Position numbers and translations under genes: made by a program. From Paracentrotus lividus (taxonomy: Eukaryota; Echinodermata; Echinoidea; Camarodonta; Echinidae), in contig CALNVZ010000218.1 in the NCBI GenBank assembly GCA_940671915.1, forward strand, positions 222,414-286,413: 64,000 nucleotides of DNA. The letters run 5' to 3'. The notes below the pieces were generated by a model. That model was given only the letters and a program-made list of their open reading frames with translations, did no database searches and was not told where the DNA came from. This document shows, one piece after another, positions 12,354 through 24,900 of the stretch; position 1 is the stretch's first letter, and the number at the start of each line of letters is the position of its first letter.

Positions 12354-13184
12354 ATGTCTGAGTCAATTATACGCACCGAAGTGGAAAGCATAGCAGGTAC
12401 AATTGCAGATGACGTAATCAAGAAGTTCGTTGATGGTGACGTTTTTCGGAAAACAATACGTCAAGCCGTGCATGACGCGGTGAATGAAGCTTTCAATAAG
12501 ATTACTAATCGGATTGATGTTCACGAAGGAAAACTTTTGGATATACAATGCAAACTTGATGCAAAAGAAAATGAGTTAGCGTCCCTATCGCAAGCTATCA
12601 ACGAGCAACATGAATCGTTACAATCGCTTCGGCGCATCGCAAATGATCAAGAACAATACAGCAGAAGGAATTGTTTGCAATTTTATGGGATTCCCGAAGT
12701 AGACGGCGAGGACACCGATGAGCTCATTTGCAAGGTAGCGACGGATCATTTAAAGATTTCAATCACAAAGAACGACATCGAAAGATCACATAGACTAGGA
12801 AAGAAAGAGGTTTCGGAAAAATCAGATTCGGCTGAGCGACCCACGAGAATAACCCGGAGCAGCAAATCTCAAAAGGATTCCAAAGATCCCCACGAATCGA
12901 AGAGCGAACCGAAGATCAAGCCTCGTGTGATTATCGCAAAGTTCATCTCTTATCGTATGCGACGTGTCGTACTATCAAAAAGGAGTGAACTTAAAGGCAA
13001 GAAAATGGGTATTGACGAGGATTTAACAAGGGTCAATGCAGGTCTTTTGAAAAAGACTAAAGATACAAAAAAAATCATCGCTGCCTGGTCGTCAGACGGT
13101 AGAATAATAGCTCTTCTCCCTGCAAGTGGAGGAAAGACTATCAAACGCGTAATCAGGACTGAAAGTGACTTGGACGTGATATGA
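12354..13184 (+). CDS. LINE ORF1 protein
   Basis: 276 codons from ATG (MSESIIRTEVE) to TGA. The frame is open 18 codons further upstream, but only from a TTG, so the ATG is preferred. Residues about 40-105 have a heptad-like pattern with many Q, E, L and N, suggesting a coiled coil. Then comes SRRNCLQFYGIPE, the conserved start of the RRM-like part of L1-type ORF1 proteins, with DIERSHRLGKK after it. Near the C terminus PRVIIAKFISYRMRR and GIDEDLTRVNAGLL match the usual final segment. Such proteins bind the element RNA and form ribonucleoprotein particles. A basic, serine-rich insert (about residues 155-190) separates the two conserved parts. The frame is complete here but destroyed in the second tandem copy. 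Confidence 0.75.
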   Translation: MSESIIRTEVESIAGTIADDVIKKFVDGDVFRKTIRQAVHDAVNEAFNKITNRIDVHEGKLLDIQCKLDAKENELASLSQAINEQHESLQSLRRIANDQEQYSRRNCLQFYGIPEVDGEDTDELICKVATDHLKISITKNDIERSHRLGKKEVSEKSDSAERPTRITRSSKSQKDSKDPHESKSEPKIKPRVIIAKFISYRMRRVVLSKRSELKGKKMGIDEDLTRVNAGLLKKTKDTKKIIAAWSSDGRIIALLPASGGKTIKRVIRTESDLDVI

Positions 13185-13393
13185 CAATAGACTCTTAATG
13201 AGACTCTTAATGACAAATCCCTTGATCACTTAACTGATCTCATGAAGATTTAAGTAAATGCATTTCACTAATAATTTATTTATGGACTTGATGTAATCCC
13301 TCATTCTAGTATAAAGTTTAAAGTGTAGATCGTTCTTTCGACAATTAGTCGAGCTTTTTTAACCTTCTGGTTCTAATTTGTTTTGGTTTTCTT

Positions 13394-14164
13394 TTTTATG
13401 ACTCTCAATATTCGACAGCCAAGTATGGAGTCCCCCAAGGTTCCATATTGGGCCCGCTCCTCTTCCTTATTTATATTAATGATTTATGTTCAGCATCTTC
13501 ATTCTTTAATTATGTTTTATTTGCGGACGATACAACTATCATTTCTACTCATAGCAACTATACTTATTTAATAGACAAAACAAACAATGAATTAGGCAAA
13601 ATATGTGATTGGTTAGATGGAAACAAACTTGTTGTAAATTATAATAAAACTAATTTTATGTATTTCTGAAAACCACATATATCCCACAGTGAATCTTCAA
13701 ACTTCAAAATCAAAATGAAATACGTATCTTTAGATTTAGTCTATTCCGTAAAATTTTTAGGATTTATACTTGATGATAAATTGTCTTACAACGAACACCG
13801 CTTTTTTGTTAGTAATAAGATGTCAAAGAATATAGGTATATTAGCTAAATTACGTACCACCCTTACAGAAAAACACTTGTTTATGCTTTATAATTCTTTA
13901 TTACTTCCCTATATTTACTATGGTAACATCACTTGGGCAAGTTGTGGCACTACAAAATTAAACCCCATACACATACTCCAAAAAAGAGCTTTGCGTATTT
14001 GTTCGAACTCCCCGTACTTAGCTCCATCACGCCCATTATTTGCTAGATTAAAAACCTTGACAATTTTTGACATTCATAAAATTCAAATTGCAATTCTAAT
14101 GTACTATGTTAAACACAGTTTGGCACCTCTCAAAATAATGAATCTATTTCAATATAGAAAGTAA
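13394..14164 (+). pseudogene. LINE reverse transcriptase, C-terminal half
   Basis: Read in one frame, this contains YGVPQGSILGPLLFLIYIND (RT motif B region) and YVLFADDTTI (motif C with the two catalytic aspartates). It continues as DWLDGNKLVVNYNKTNFMYF and, after one in-frame TGA at 13667-13669, as VKFLGFILDDKLSYNEH and ALRICSNSPYLAPSRPLF, the usual region after the palm and thumb. Motif A, the fingers and the endonuclease are missing. With half the catalytic centre lost and an internal stop, it cannot be active. The wording of motif B is typical of CR1/jockey-type enzymes. Confidence 0.8.
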
Positions 14165-14392
14165 CTATCAATCAATGATAACACTCTATCCCCTATTCTA
14201 AAACTTCCCACTGTATCCAGTAGCTTTCAATCAGTCAACTGCTTTATGATTAAATCAGTGGTCTCATCGAATATGGGATATTCCCTACATTCTAATAAAA
14301 TACTTACAGCAACTAATGTAACAGCATTTAAACCAAACTCAAAAAAGTTCAATGATAATTACCTATGCAAAATAAAGCTCATCCCCTTTGCC

Positions 14393-14730
14393 CGACACCC
14401 CCCCCCCCTTCCCCCTTCCCTGTATAGGTTTGTTGTATTTGTTTAAAATGTTCTTTTCATGTTTGTGTTTGTTATGTTTTGTTAAGCGCTTTATACTCAT
14501 ACTGTACTTTTATGTAATATGTATTGAGGGCCCATTAATACAAGCATTTGCTTTAGTAGGAACCCTTATCATTTAAATTGTATTTACCACTGTTATTTCT
14601 TATAATGATTTGTATATATATATATATAATAAATATATATATATTATATATATATATATTAAATATATATGATATTTGTTTGATTAAATGATTAAATAAA
14701 CTGAAACTGAAACTGAAACTGAAACTGAAT
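14393..14730 (+). other. LINE 3' region and CTGAAA tail
   Basis: Contains a C-rich run at 14397-14413, an (AT)n block at about 14614-14670 and a terminal array of CTGAAA hexamers at 14699-14730, which marks the 3' end of the LINE. Confidence 0.7.
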
Positions 14731-14879
14731 TTATAATATTATTTCTCCATGTGGGATATTTTAACTATCTCTTGACTGTGTATCAGTATCACACTATTTG
14801 AGAAATTGAATATACTCACCTAGAACATTAGTATATTATAATGTAATATTTTTTATTTAGTTGTATAGTTGCAAGTTCT

Positions 14880-15190
14880 AACAGTTCTCTATCCTCCTTT
14901 CACAATCTTCTTTCTCTTCCTTCTCTCTTCTTCTCTCTTCTCTCTCTCCTCTCTTACACACTCTTTCTCACTCTCACCCCCGCAATCTTCCTTTATCACT
15001 TTCTGTATTTCATATCTCTTCCTCGACCCCTCTTTCACCTACAATCTCTCTCTAATGCTCTCTCTCTCTCTTCTCTCTCTCATCTCTTCTCTCCTCTCTT
15101 CTTCTCTCTCTCTCTCTCTCTCTCTCTAATGCTCATTCTCTCTCTTTCTCTCTCTAACTTCTCTCTCTCTCCTTTCTCATTTCTTTACCC
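14880..15190. repeat. (CT)n-rich block
   Basis: Interrupted CT/TTC microsatellite. Open frames here encode only S/L/F runs and are not genes. The second copy has a similar block at about 23150-23380. Confidence 0.85.
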
Positions 15191-17730
15191 TCTTTAACAT
15201 AAATTTGAAAGACTTTGATTGTTTGGGCAAAATATTCTTATATTGGTTCATTTGCGTTATAGCAATACATAAGCCTTGTTACTCTTTTCACTTATTTAAG
15301 TATTATTATGGACAGAGACGAAAGTCAAATCATGCCATGTCAACAAAAGTTTACATTCCATGTAATTTATTCAGCAACATGATGTGTATTGCACATATTT
15401 CTAATAGAAAACAGAATGATTTGGTAAAATCTAGCAATTATTAAGGCAATCTCATTGAAAAAGAGTTCACAAAGGCTTTAAAATAGCAAAATAATTGAGA
15501 ACATATTGGTTGAAATGTCATCATGAAAGACTTGATTTTATGTATTCAGGTTTTGATTAAAAGCAAATTCTTTTTTTTCCTTTCTATTTTCCGCTTTTTT
15601 ATTGTTCTTTACTTCCCTCCTTTTTGTTTTCTCTTTCCCTTCCCTCCTTCGAATTCTTATATTTGTTTGTTCTTTTCCTCCCTCTACCCCCCCCCTTTTT
15701 TTTTCAAGATGTATTAGAATACAGTTTGAGATACGTCTTGAGACTTTCAAGAATGAAACGATGATTGACTCTCTCCTCAATATGATTCGCCGTATCTCAT
15801 GTTTATTTATGGTACTAATGCATTTGTGCGTTTCATAATATGTGCACCACCAACATTCATTATCTCAAAGAGGCCTACTCGGTTCGAAAACTCTTCTTAC
15901 TATTTTTCTTCTTTTATTTTTTGATCAGTGTAGTACATGATGCATCAAGATGAGAATTGAAATATTAAAGAATATATATTGTAATCTGAACGATGAATCT
16001 CATGCCCAGGGCAGTTTAAAAACTAAACTACTCTATGACCCGATTGTCCTTTCTTCCAAATATATCCGATGACACTTGCAGCTGATCACTCTAACTATCA
16101 ATCTACAAGCATTCTCTGTTCATCAAAGCTTCAAAGATCAACCTGCAGAAGAGAATTTTGAAAGGAGAAAAAAAAAGGACTGTGAAGTAATTCTTTCTGA
16201 AAATTGCTCGAGAAGTGCTTATTCATTGAGTAAAATACCTAACTTCATTGTGCAACCATGAAAGATCTTCGTTTTGATACCAAGCTGAACTAAGAATAGA
16301 TAACAATATTTCAATGGTCCATAGAAGGGCAAGTCAAGCTATTTGTTCCCGCAGGTTGGTGATTTTTTAACTTTTCAACCATTTTTGTGTCAGTGTGTCA
16401 GTGAGGTTTTAAAAGGTACATATAATGTATCATACATCACCACAAAGTGTATGAAATAAACTTAACGCAAATGAGGTCTAAAAAGTCATTTCAAGGTCAC
16501 ATGACGTCACAAGGCATTAAAAATGCTATTTTAAACCAATATTTCTAAAGGTTTGTTATAGGAATACAACCAAAAAGTAACATATTTTCTGTTTCAATAT
16601 TCATCTTGGTGCCTCTTGGTGAAAATATCACAAACCTAGCACATAACTTCCCATATTTGTTATTCTTAAGTATTCATGTCTTAGAAGTAGTCTCACAAAA
16701 GTTACTGAGCTGATGTAAAATAATAAATTTTATTTACTCTCCTCCCTACCTTCAAGTAATGAAAACAAATATTTCTTTTTTACAGTAACGTGTTGTACAT
16801 AGTTCTTTTTGTTTTATTAGCAGGATGTTTTTTTTACACAACATGTTGCTAACGCCTTGGCCACACCAAATATTTAATGGAAAATATTTCATGGAATAAT
16901 TGTCCCGTGTGTTACCTTTTCCAGTGTGTTAGCATGTCAATATTTATAAAACCTTGACCTTGCAGAAAACGGCGAAGCTAATTGGCATTAAGAGTATGTA
17001 TTTATGCAAAGTTAATTACATGGTTAAGAGAATGTGACTATGCAAGTTTTTATCTGCTCTTTAATTAAATTCCTAGTATTATGTGAACGAATTTCAAATT
17101 AAAAAATCACCATTTTTTTTATGGTCCCATGTGTTACGAATGAATAAATATCATAAATTAAGAATGAATTGAGTTATTTCAATTATTGTTTATGATTTTG
17201 TTGAAGGTTCTTAGTAACCTTCAAAAATTATACATAAGGATTTGGGATTTCAATTTAAGATTTATAATAAAAAGCCTTTTGTCTTCTGTAATGTCCCTTT
17301 GTTACACTCGCAAAATAGCGTGAACTTGCCCAGAAAGCTTCAGAGATAAACAAGAAAACTGAGTAAATACAACGGGAAATTGATTCTTATTTCAGAAGAA
17401 TGAAAAAAATGGAAATACTAACCATGGCTAAACAGAAGGTAACGAAGGATTACCTAACTAAGATTTCAGCAGATAAGCCTGACTTGGTTGTGTAAGTGCT
17501 AGTGCATCCTTCTTTATTATGAGGTGCTCAGGATCAAGCCACTTACCTTGTTTATAATGAAATCTTGTTATACTGAAAAATTTGAGATATAGGAACACGT
17601 GTCTACTGTTTGATATTGGGACTGGGAGAGTTGCCCTTGAATCTTGTGGTATCTGTGCTCATTATAACAGGAGTAGACTGTATCTATTATTTCTTATATT
17701 TCTCTACATTGTGTATATTAAAAAAAAAAA
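15191..17730. other. No gene recognised in copy 1
   Basis: AT-rich sequence with C/T- and T-rich tracts near 15570-15710. Repeated TGTGTTAC words near 16910-17310 hint at an old repeat, but I could not define its ends. No coding region supported. Confidence 0.35.
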
Positions 17731-17893
17731 AAAAAAGGGTAATCCACTTTAGAGGGGCCCATATTCCAAGCTCTTTTGTTTTGCTGTTCTGTATATGTAA
17801 AGGTGAGTGGATCGTCTTTATATAAATGATAAAGTGAATAAAAGAATATATAGATGAGCTGGGAATATGGCCCCTCAAAAGGATTACCTTTTT
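17731..17893. mobile_element. Small MITE (GGTAATCC ends)
   Basis: About 160 bp with left end GGTAATCCACTTTAGAGGGG and right end CCCCTCAAAAGGATTACC as imperfect inverted repeats. The inner part GGCCCATATTCCAAGCTC also recurs inverted (GAGCTGGGAATATGGCC). The degraded copy 2 equivalent is near 25785-25935. Confidence 0.65.
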
Positions 17894-18942
17894 CGATACG
17901 CACTGAATATTTCGTTTAATTTCTCACATCCACAAAACAGCACTCACCAGAAATCCATTCATCTGTCTCATAGAGGGAGGGGCTTGGAGTTCACTGGTTG
18001 CTAGTAGCGATCCTAGTTGTTAAGACACACCTCCAGGTGGAAGTGTGATGCCATGTACCATGAGACTCTCTGAGTTCCATTCTTGCACTAAACCTGTTAG
18101 AGATGGAAAGTCTGACAAGGTTCAAAATTATAGAGTAGATGAATGATTTACCAGGGCCAGTAAAAATCAAAGGTTTGTGATTATTGCAAATTTGAAAGAA
18201 TGGTTGTAATCGGTTACTGATAAGATTTTTCAACAAAAATCGAGGCATGCAACAACAATTGTGATGGCTATTGCATTTGTGACTATTGAAAAACTTTGTG
18301 TTATAAATCTCCAGGACGAGTTGCATGTATAGGTTTTGAGATGTCGTGGCGAAACAGAGATAAAATAATTATAGGTTTAAAGATAAGAGGAACAGTTCCT
18401 GCACTCGGTAGCAATCCACATGACGAGTGAGTATTGGAAGAGGTTCTGAGGAGACAGCATTTTATAATAAATTGGGCCCTGTTTGGAAGTTGAACCCAAG
18501 ACTTCTTCACAATAAGAGGAGTGCTCTGCATGAGAAACTCTACAATCTTTGCAAATATTTCCATTGTAATGCAGGCTTAAGATTACTTCAAAGCATATGA
18601 CTCCCTTGAAATATAATTGTGGAGGGGGAACTTTTACCACGTTAACAAAGGGGTATATTAAATAACACACAAACAAATAGAAACAAACATGGGGATTACA
18701 CTAACTCCATTTTTCAGACTGGTGATGTGAAAACATTTTGAAAATGATGATGAACATCGGAGAATCGGAATAACTCAAAGGAAAATCTTGCTCAGGTGAA
18801 CTAAAGAGAAAATAACTCCCATTTTCAATAATGATTACAGACATGTTGACTGCTTTATTGTTTAGGCAGTGTTAACATCATCAACCTTGATCTACAAATC
18901 AGAACCTACACATCAGAATAGCTGATAAGAATAATTTGTACT

Positions 18943-21900
18943 GTAAAGTCAACAAGATGTAGAAAAAAAACAGGTTTTGTTCTCACATAGCCTAGTATAT
19001 CATTGGTGAGATAATCTAAATGGTCTTTGTTATCAATGCTAAATCTATTAGGGAGTGAGGGTCATCGGGGGCCTATCTGGTCTACAACTACTTTTTAACG
19101 TGCATGAAACGCAAATGACCAGTCTACCTGTGATTTTCCGAAGATTCAAAACTTCAAGGTCAGAACCAATGTAGGCGACCTATATAAGTGAGAGTACTTA
19201 AAAAGCTTTCGATTGGACGTTTATTTGAGTTGCGATGAGAATTCGACATGTTACAATTCTCACATGGCATAATTATCATGACTTTACCGTGAACATGGCA
19301 GGGTGTCGGAGAGGGCGGGGAGGGTTCTCATAAGCCAAACCCTATTTCATGATAGATATGACACGTGACATCGAACCAGATGAATTGACTTATTTTATCA
19401 ACTCCAAGCGGAGCGACTAGAAAAGAATTACTACTCTGACTACATCATTAATTCCTTGTTTGGTATATCATTGACGATATTTCCACTATCCTAACCCTAA
19501 AGCGCCAGCTCACATATTACCATGGTACCCTGAATGCAGTTGGAAAAAATCTGCTATATTTTTATATCGCACCAAGACTTATGAAAATTGCTAGACACCG
19601 CACGGGCAATGTGACTGGGACATATAGGCAAGTCACATCAAGTGAACGACGCAAGACACGCAAACATCACCCGAATATTACCGAAATTACCTGAAGGTAG
19701 CTATTGCGTCGGTTTGGAATCGGTTCATTTGGATGCGACTCGATATCACCAGCGCAATAACGGGGAAAACAATCAGCAGTATGCTCACGAGTGCTGACTA
19801 CTTTGAACTTGACTTTACATTTAGGCATTGTTAACCCTAAAATTATCTCTCCAACACTTCGCTCTGTGATCAGAAGTGGCAGCTTCATTTACAAATTTAA
19901 TCACCATAGCACACAAGCGTACATCAACATAAAAGGCAGTTCTGCAGGCCTTAGATTTATTTAGATTTAGATTTTTCTCCATCAAGAGGATAAATTCTCT
20001 CGTCATGTCGTTCAAGAATGATGCAAGGAGTTTATTGCCTACTTGTGTTATGCATTATAATTATTTCAGAGATCGATATAAATCTCTGGATCTCTTGGAA
20101 TCTCGTCGAAAATTAGCGAATAAATACGGATATTCAAGCAATCGACTCTTATCTACGTATATTCTCTAAGAAGATTTGGACATTATACTGTCATTCAGGT
20201 AATCAGAAGTGATAAGTACTCTTTAACAAAATTATCTCGTGCAGTCTGTAAATCGAAGGGACTCGAATATATCTGTAGTCCTTATCAACATTTGTGATAT
20301 CTCGCTCTCACTTTCCGTACTGAAACGAAGTATTGTGTAAACTTATCGTTCATGTGAAGATTTCTATCATATTTGTATAACTTATCTATGGAAGGAATGC
20401 ATCAAACAAGTGAAATTGCTAGTATGCTTTTTAAAACTGAATCAGATATTACAATCTTTAGAGACTATATCTACTCTTGCTACTTATTTGCCATCGTCGT
20501 TTACAGTACTGCGAAATCTATTTGAATGTGAACATTATTTTCAACTTACTATACTTATCATTATATTTTGAATCTATTGTGTCGTACATCACTATTCTTC
20601 TATTACAAGTACAGTTGATTATAAGGGTACCAGGTGAGACTTGACCATTAGCACCTCGGCGCATTTTCAATACTACAACCGCAAATATGTCGAGCAATCT
20701 ATACGCACCAAGTGCGAAGCATAGCAGGTTACAATTGCAGTGACGTAATCAAACGTTCGTTGATGCGTGGATTTCGGAAACAATAAGTCAAGCGCATGAC
20801 GGGTGAATGAGCTTTCATAGATTCACTATCGGCATTGATGTTCACGCGAAGCGAAAATTTTGACAAAATACTAATGCACCCTCTATGATGCAAAAGAAAT
20901 AGATCAGTTAGCCGCACGTATCGCAAGCTATCAACGAGCACAATGATCGTCTCATTCGCTTCGGCACGCATCGCAACGCATGATAGAACAAACAGCAGAA
21001 GAATTCGTTTGCATTTTATGGCTTCGAAAGTAGACGCTGAGGCACGAGAGCTCAACATTTGCAGGTAGCGACGGATCATTTAAGATTCTCAATCAGGAAA
21101 TAAGAGACGACATCGAACGATCACATAGACTAGGAAAGAAGACGCTTTCGAAAAATCAGTCTCGACCACAATGAGGACCAGCGGTAATAACGGAAAAGAA
21201 ATCTAAAGGATTCCAAAGATCCCCGGAATCGAAGAGCGAAGAAGATCAAGCCTTAGTGTGTTATCGCAAAGTTCATCTCTATCGTATGCACTTCGTACAC
21301 AAAGAGTGACTTAAAGGAAAGAAAAATGCGTATTGACGAGGAATTTACAAGGGTCAATGCAGTCTACTATTTGAAAGACATAGTACAAAGAAATCATCGA
21401 TGCAACTGGTCGTCCAAACACGCAATAGAATAATAGCTACTTCTCCCTGCAGTGGGCGACAGATATCAACGCGTAATCAGGACGAAACGTGATTGGACGT
21501 GATATACAAGTAGACTCTTAATAGAGTAATAATGACAAATCCTATGATCACTTAACTGATCTCCATGAAGATTCTAAGTAAATGCATTTCACTAATAACT
21601 TTATTTTATGGGACTTGAAATGTAATCCTCATTCTAGTATAAGTTTAAGTGATAGACTCGTCTTTCGCAATTAGTCGAGCTTTTAAACTTTGTTAATTGT
21701 TTTGGTTTTCTGTTATGATCTTCAATATTCGACAGCCACGATATGGAGTCCCCCAAGGTTCCATATATGGCCCGCTCTCTCCTTATTTAAATACCAGATT
21801 ATAGTTCAGCTTCACTTCTTCAATTGTTCATTTCGGACGATACAACTATCTTTCTACTCATAGGCCTAGAAATCGTACTTTATTAAACTAGATACAAACA

Positions 21901-24900
21901 AACACTGAATTAGGAAAAAATGTCGATTGCTTAGATGAAAAACGTCTTGTTTATTTAATAAACTATTTTATGGTATTTGAAAACCACAATAACCACAGGA
22001 ATCTCTCAACTCAATCAATGAATACGTATCTTGGATTCTCAATCGTAATTTTTAGATTTAGTACTGATGATAACTCTACTATAACGAACACCCGCTTTTT
22101 ATGTTAGTAAAGATGTCAAGAATATTAGGATCATTAGCGTCAATACGTACCCCCTTACAGAACACTTGTTGAGAGCTTATAAACTAATTCTTCTATTAAC
22201 TTCCATATACTTTAACATTGGTCAACAAAGTCACTTGGGCAATGGTGGGCACTACAAAATTAAACCGATACACATACTCCAAAAGAGAGCTTGCCGTATG
22301 TTGTTCAATCCCCGTACTTGACTCCATCACGCCCTTTATATTTGGCTAGATTAACCTCTTTTGACAAATTTTGGACATTCGAATAACATTCAAATTGCAA
22401 TTCTAATGTATATGTTAACCGTTTGGCACCTTCAAAATAATGAATTATTTCAAATAATAAACTAATCATTCATCTAAAAACTCGTTTCCCATTCTAAATT
22501 CCAATTATCCGGTAGCTTTCAACAGTCAACTCTTTATGGCATTTTAATCAGCGGGTCCATCGATATCGAAATTCCCTACATTCTTAATTAACTTCAGCAA
22601 CTAATATGTCCAGCATTTACAACCAGAACTCAAAAGTCAATTGTATTACTATGCAAAATAAACTTCGATCCCCTTTGCCGACCCCCCCCCTTCCCCCTTC
22701 CTGTATAGGTTATGTTGTATTTGTTAAAATGTCTTTCATGTTTGGTTTGTTATGTTTTTGTTAGCGCTTTATACACTCATGTACTTTATGTAATATTGTT
22801 TTGAGGGCCCATTATCAAGCGATTGCTTTTTGGGAACCCTTATCATTAAATTGTATTTACCACTGTTTTCTTAGATGATTTGTAATTTATAATTATTATA
22901 GTATATATTACATATTATATAGTTTAATATTATATATTATATGTCGTTGATTAAATGAGTTAAATAACTGAACTGAAACGAAATGAAACTGCAATTAATG
23001 AATATTATATCCTCCATGTGATATATTTAACTTCTATGACTGTCTTATCAGCAGATCACATATTAGAGAATTTGTAAATCTCACCTAGCAACATTCAATT
23101 ATAAAGTTAAGTAATATTTTATCTAGCTTTGTATAAGTTGCAATTCTTACTTCTCTATCCTTTCACAAATCATATCTTTCCTTCTCTCTTTCTCTCTCTC
23201 CTCTCTCTCTCTTCCTCTTACACACTCTTTTCATACTCCCATTTCCTTTTCACTTTCTGTTGTTCTATCCTCCGACCCTTTCATATCTCTTCTAATCTCT
23301 CTTCATTCCATCTCTCTCTCTTCTCCTCTCTTCTCATCTTCGTCTCTCTCGCTTCTCTCTCTCTCTCTCCTTTCTATTTCTCTTACCCCTTTATCAAATT
23401 TGAGATTATGATTGTTGGGGCAAAAATTCTTTATTTTATCTGTTATAGCAAATACAACACCTTGTATCTTCACTATTTTAATTATTCTTGGACAAGACCA
23501 AATGTCAACTCATCCATGTCAACAAAGAGTTACTTCCATGTTTAATTATTCAGCAACATGAGTGCTTATCGCACATATTTCTGGATAGAAAACCGAATTA
23601 TTGTGGTAAAATCATATCATATGTTATGCTCTCATGCAAAAGCGAGTTACCAAAGCTTAAATAGCAAACATTGCGAAACATAATTGGATTGAAATTATCA
23701 TGAAAGACTGATTTTATTAGGAATCAGTTTTGATTAAAACAAATCTTTTTTTTCTTCCAGCTTTATTTATCCTGCTTTTTTATTGTTCTTTACTTCTCCT
23801 TTTAGATTTCTCTTTCCTTCCTCCTTCATTCCTTTATTTTGTTTGTTCTTCTCTCCTCTAACCCTCCCTCTTTATTCTTTTCAAGGTATTAATTCTAGAT
23901 GTTATGAATACTCTGAGACTTTCAAAGAATGAAACGAATTCTCTCTCCTCAAATATGATTCGTTTTATTTAGTATAATCATTTGTCGTTCATATATGTGT
24001 CTACCACAACATTCATTATCTAAAGAGCCTACTTCGTCGAAAATTCTTATATTTTTTCTCTTATCATTTGTATGATTATCAATGCTGCATCAAGATGAGA
24101 ATTGATAATAAAGTAATATATGAACGATGAAGTCTCTCATGCCGGGCAGTTATTAAAAACTAAACACTCTATGACCATTGTCCTTTCTTCCAAATATACG
24201 TACATTGCAGTCCTGATATTCAACTATCATCATACAAGCATTCTCATGTCATCAAAGCTTGCTAAATCCAACCTGCAGAAGGAATTTTGAAAGGAGAAAA
24301 AAGGACTGTGAAGTATGTGTTGATAATATATGCTCGAGAAGTCTTATTCATTGATTAAATACCATAACTTGCATGTATCCAACATGAAGATTATGTTGAT
24401 ACCAAGCTAATATAGATAACATATTTTAGTCACATAGTAGGGCAGTCCAAGCTTGTGGATTGGTGATTTCCATATTTTCCAACATGTTTGTCATGTGCAG
24501 ATGAGTGTTAAGTAAATATAAATGTATATACCTATTCACCACAAAGTATATGGAAATAAATTAACCGCAAATGAGTTCAAAAGTCATTTCAAGGCACATA
24601 GTCCAAGCATAAAAAATGCTATTAACAACCAAATATTTCTAAAGTGTTATAATACCCAAAGTAATACATATTTCTGTTTAAATTCATCTTGTTCTCTTGG
24701 TGAAAATTATCACAAACCTAGACTAAACTCCATTTTTTCTTAATATATTCTGTTAGAAAGTCTCAAAATTACTGTACTGATGTAAATAATAAATTTTTTA
24801 TTACTCTACCTCCCCATCTCAAGTAATGAAACAGAACTATTTCTTTTTTACAAAGTAACGCTGATGTACATATTCTTTTGTTTGTATTATGCAGTGTTTT

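Larger units (their letters stand above)
12300..14730 (+). mobile_element. Internally deleted LINE (CR1/jockey-like)
   Basis: An ORF1 coding region (12354-13184) is followed after about 200 bases by the second half of a reverse transcriptase (about 13394-14164), a 3' untranslated region with poly-C and AT repeats, and a tail of about five CTGAAA units at 14699-14730. Short tandem 3' tails of this kind are typical of the CR1/L2/jockey group. The endonuclease and the first half of the RT, normally a couple of kilobases, are missing between the two parts. The 5' boundary is not defined by a target duplication. The same deletion is present in the second tandem copy, so it predates the copying. 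Confidence 0.75.
10521..18942 (+). repeat. Tandem 8.4-kb unit, copy 1 (clean)
   Basis: Everything in this interval recurs in the same order at about 18943-26940. Matched anchors include the start (10540 with 18957), the LINE ORF1 region (12354 with about 20685), the GGAGTCCCCCAAGGTTCCAT RT block (13426 with 21744), the poly-C block (14400 with 22680), a small MITE (17737 with about 25790) and the end (about 18930 with 26930). Copy 1 has readable frames and is taken as the better sequence. Confidence 0.85.
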
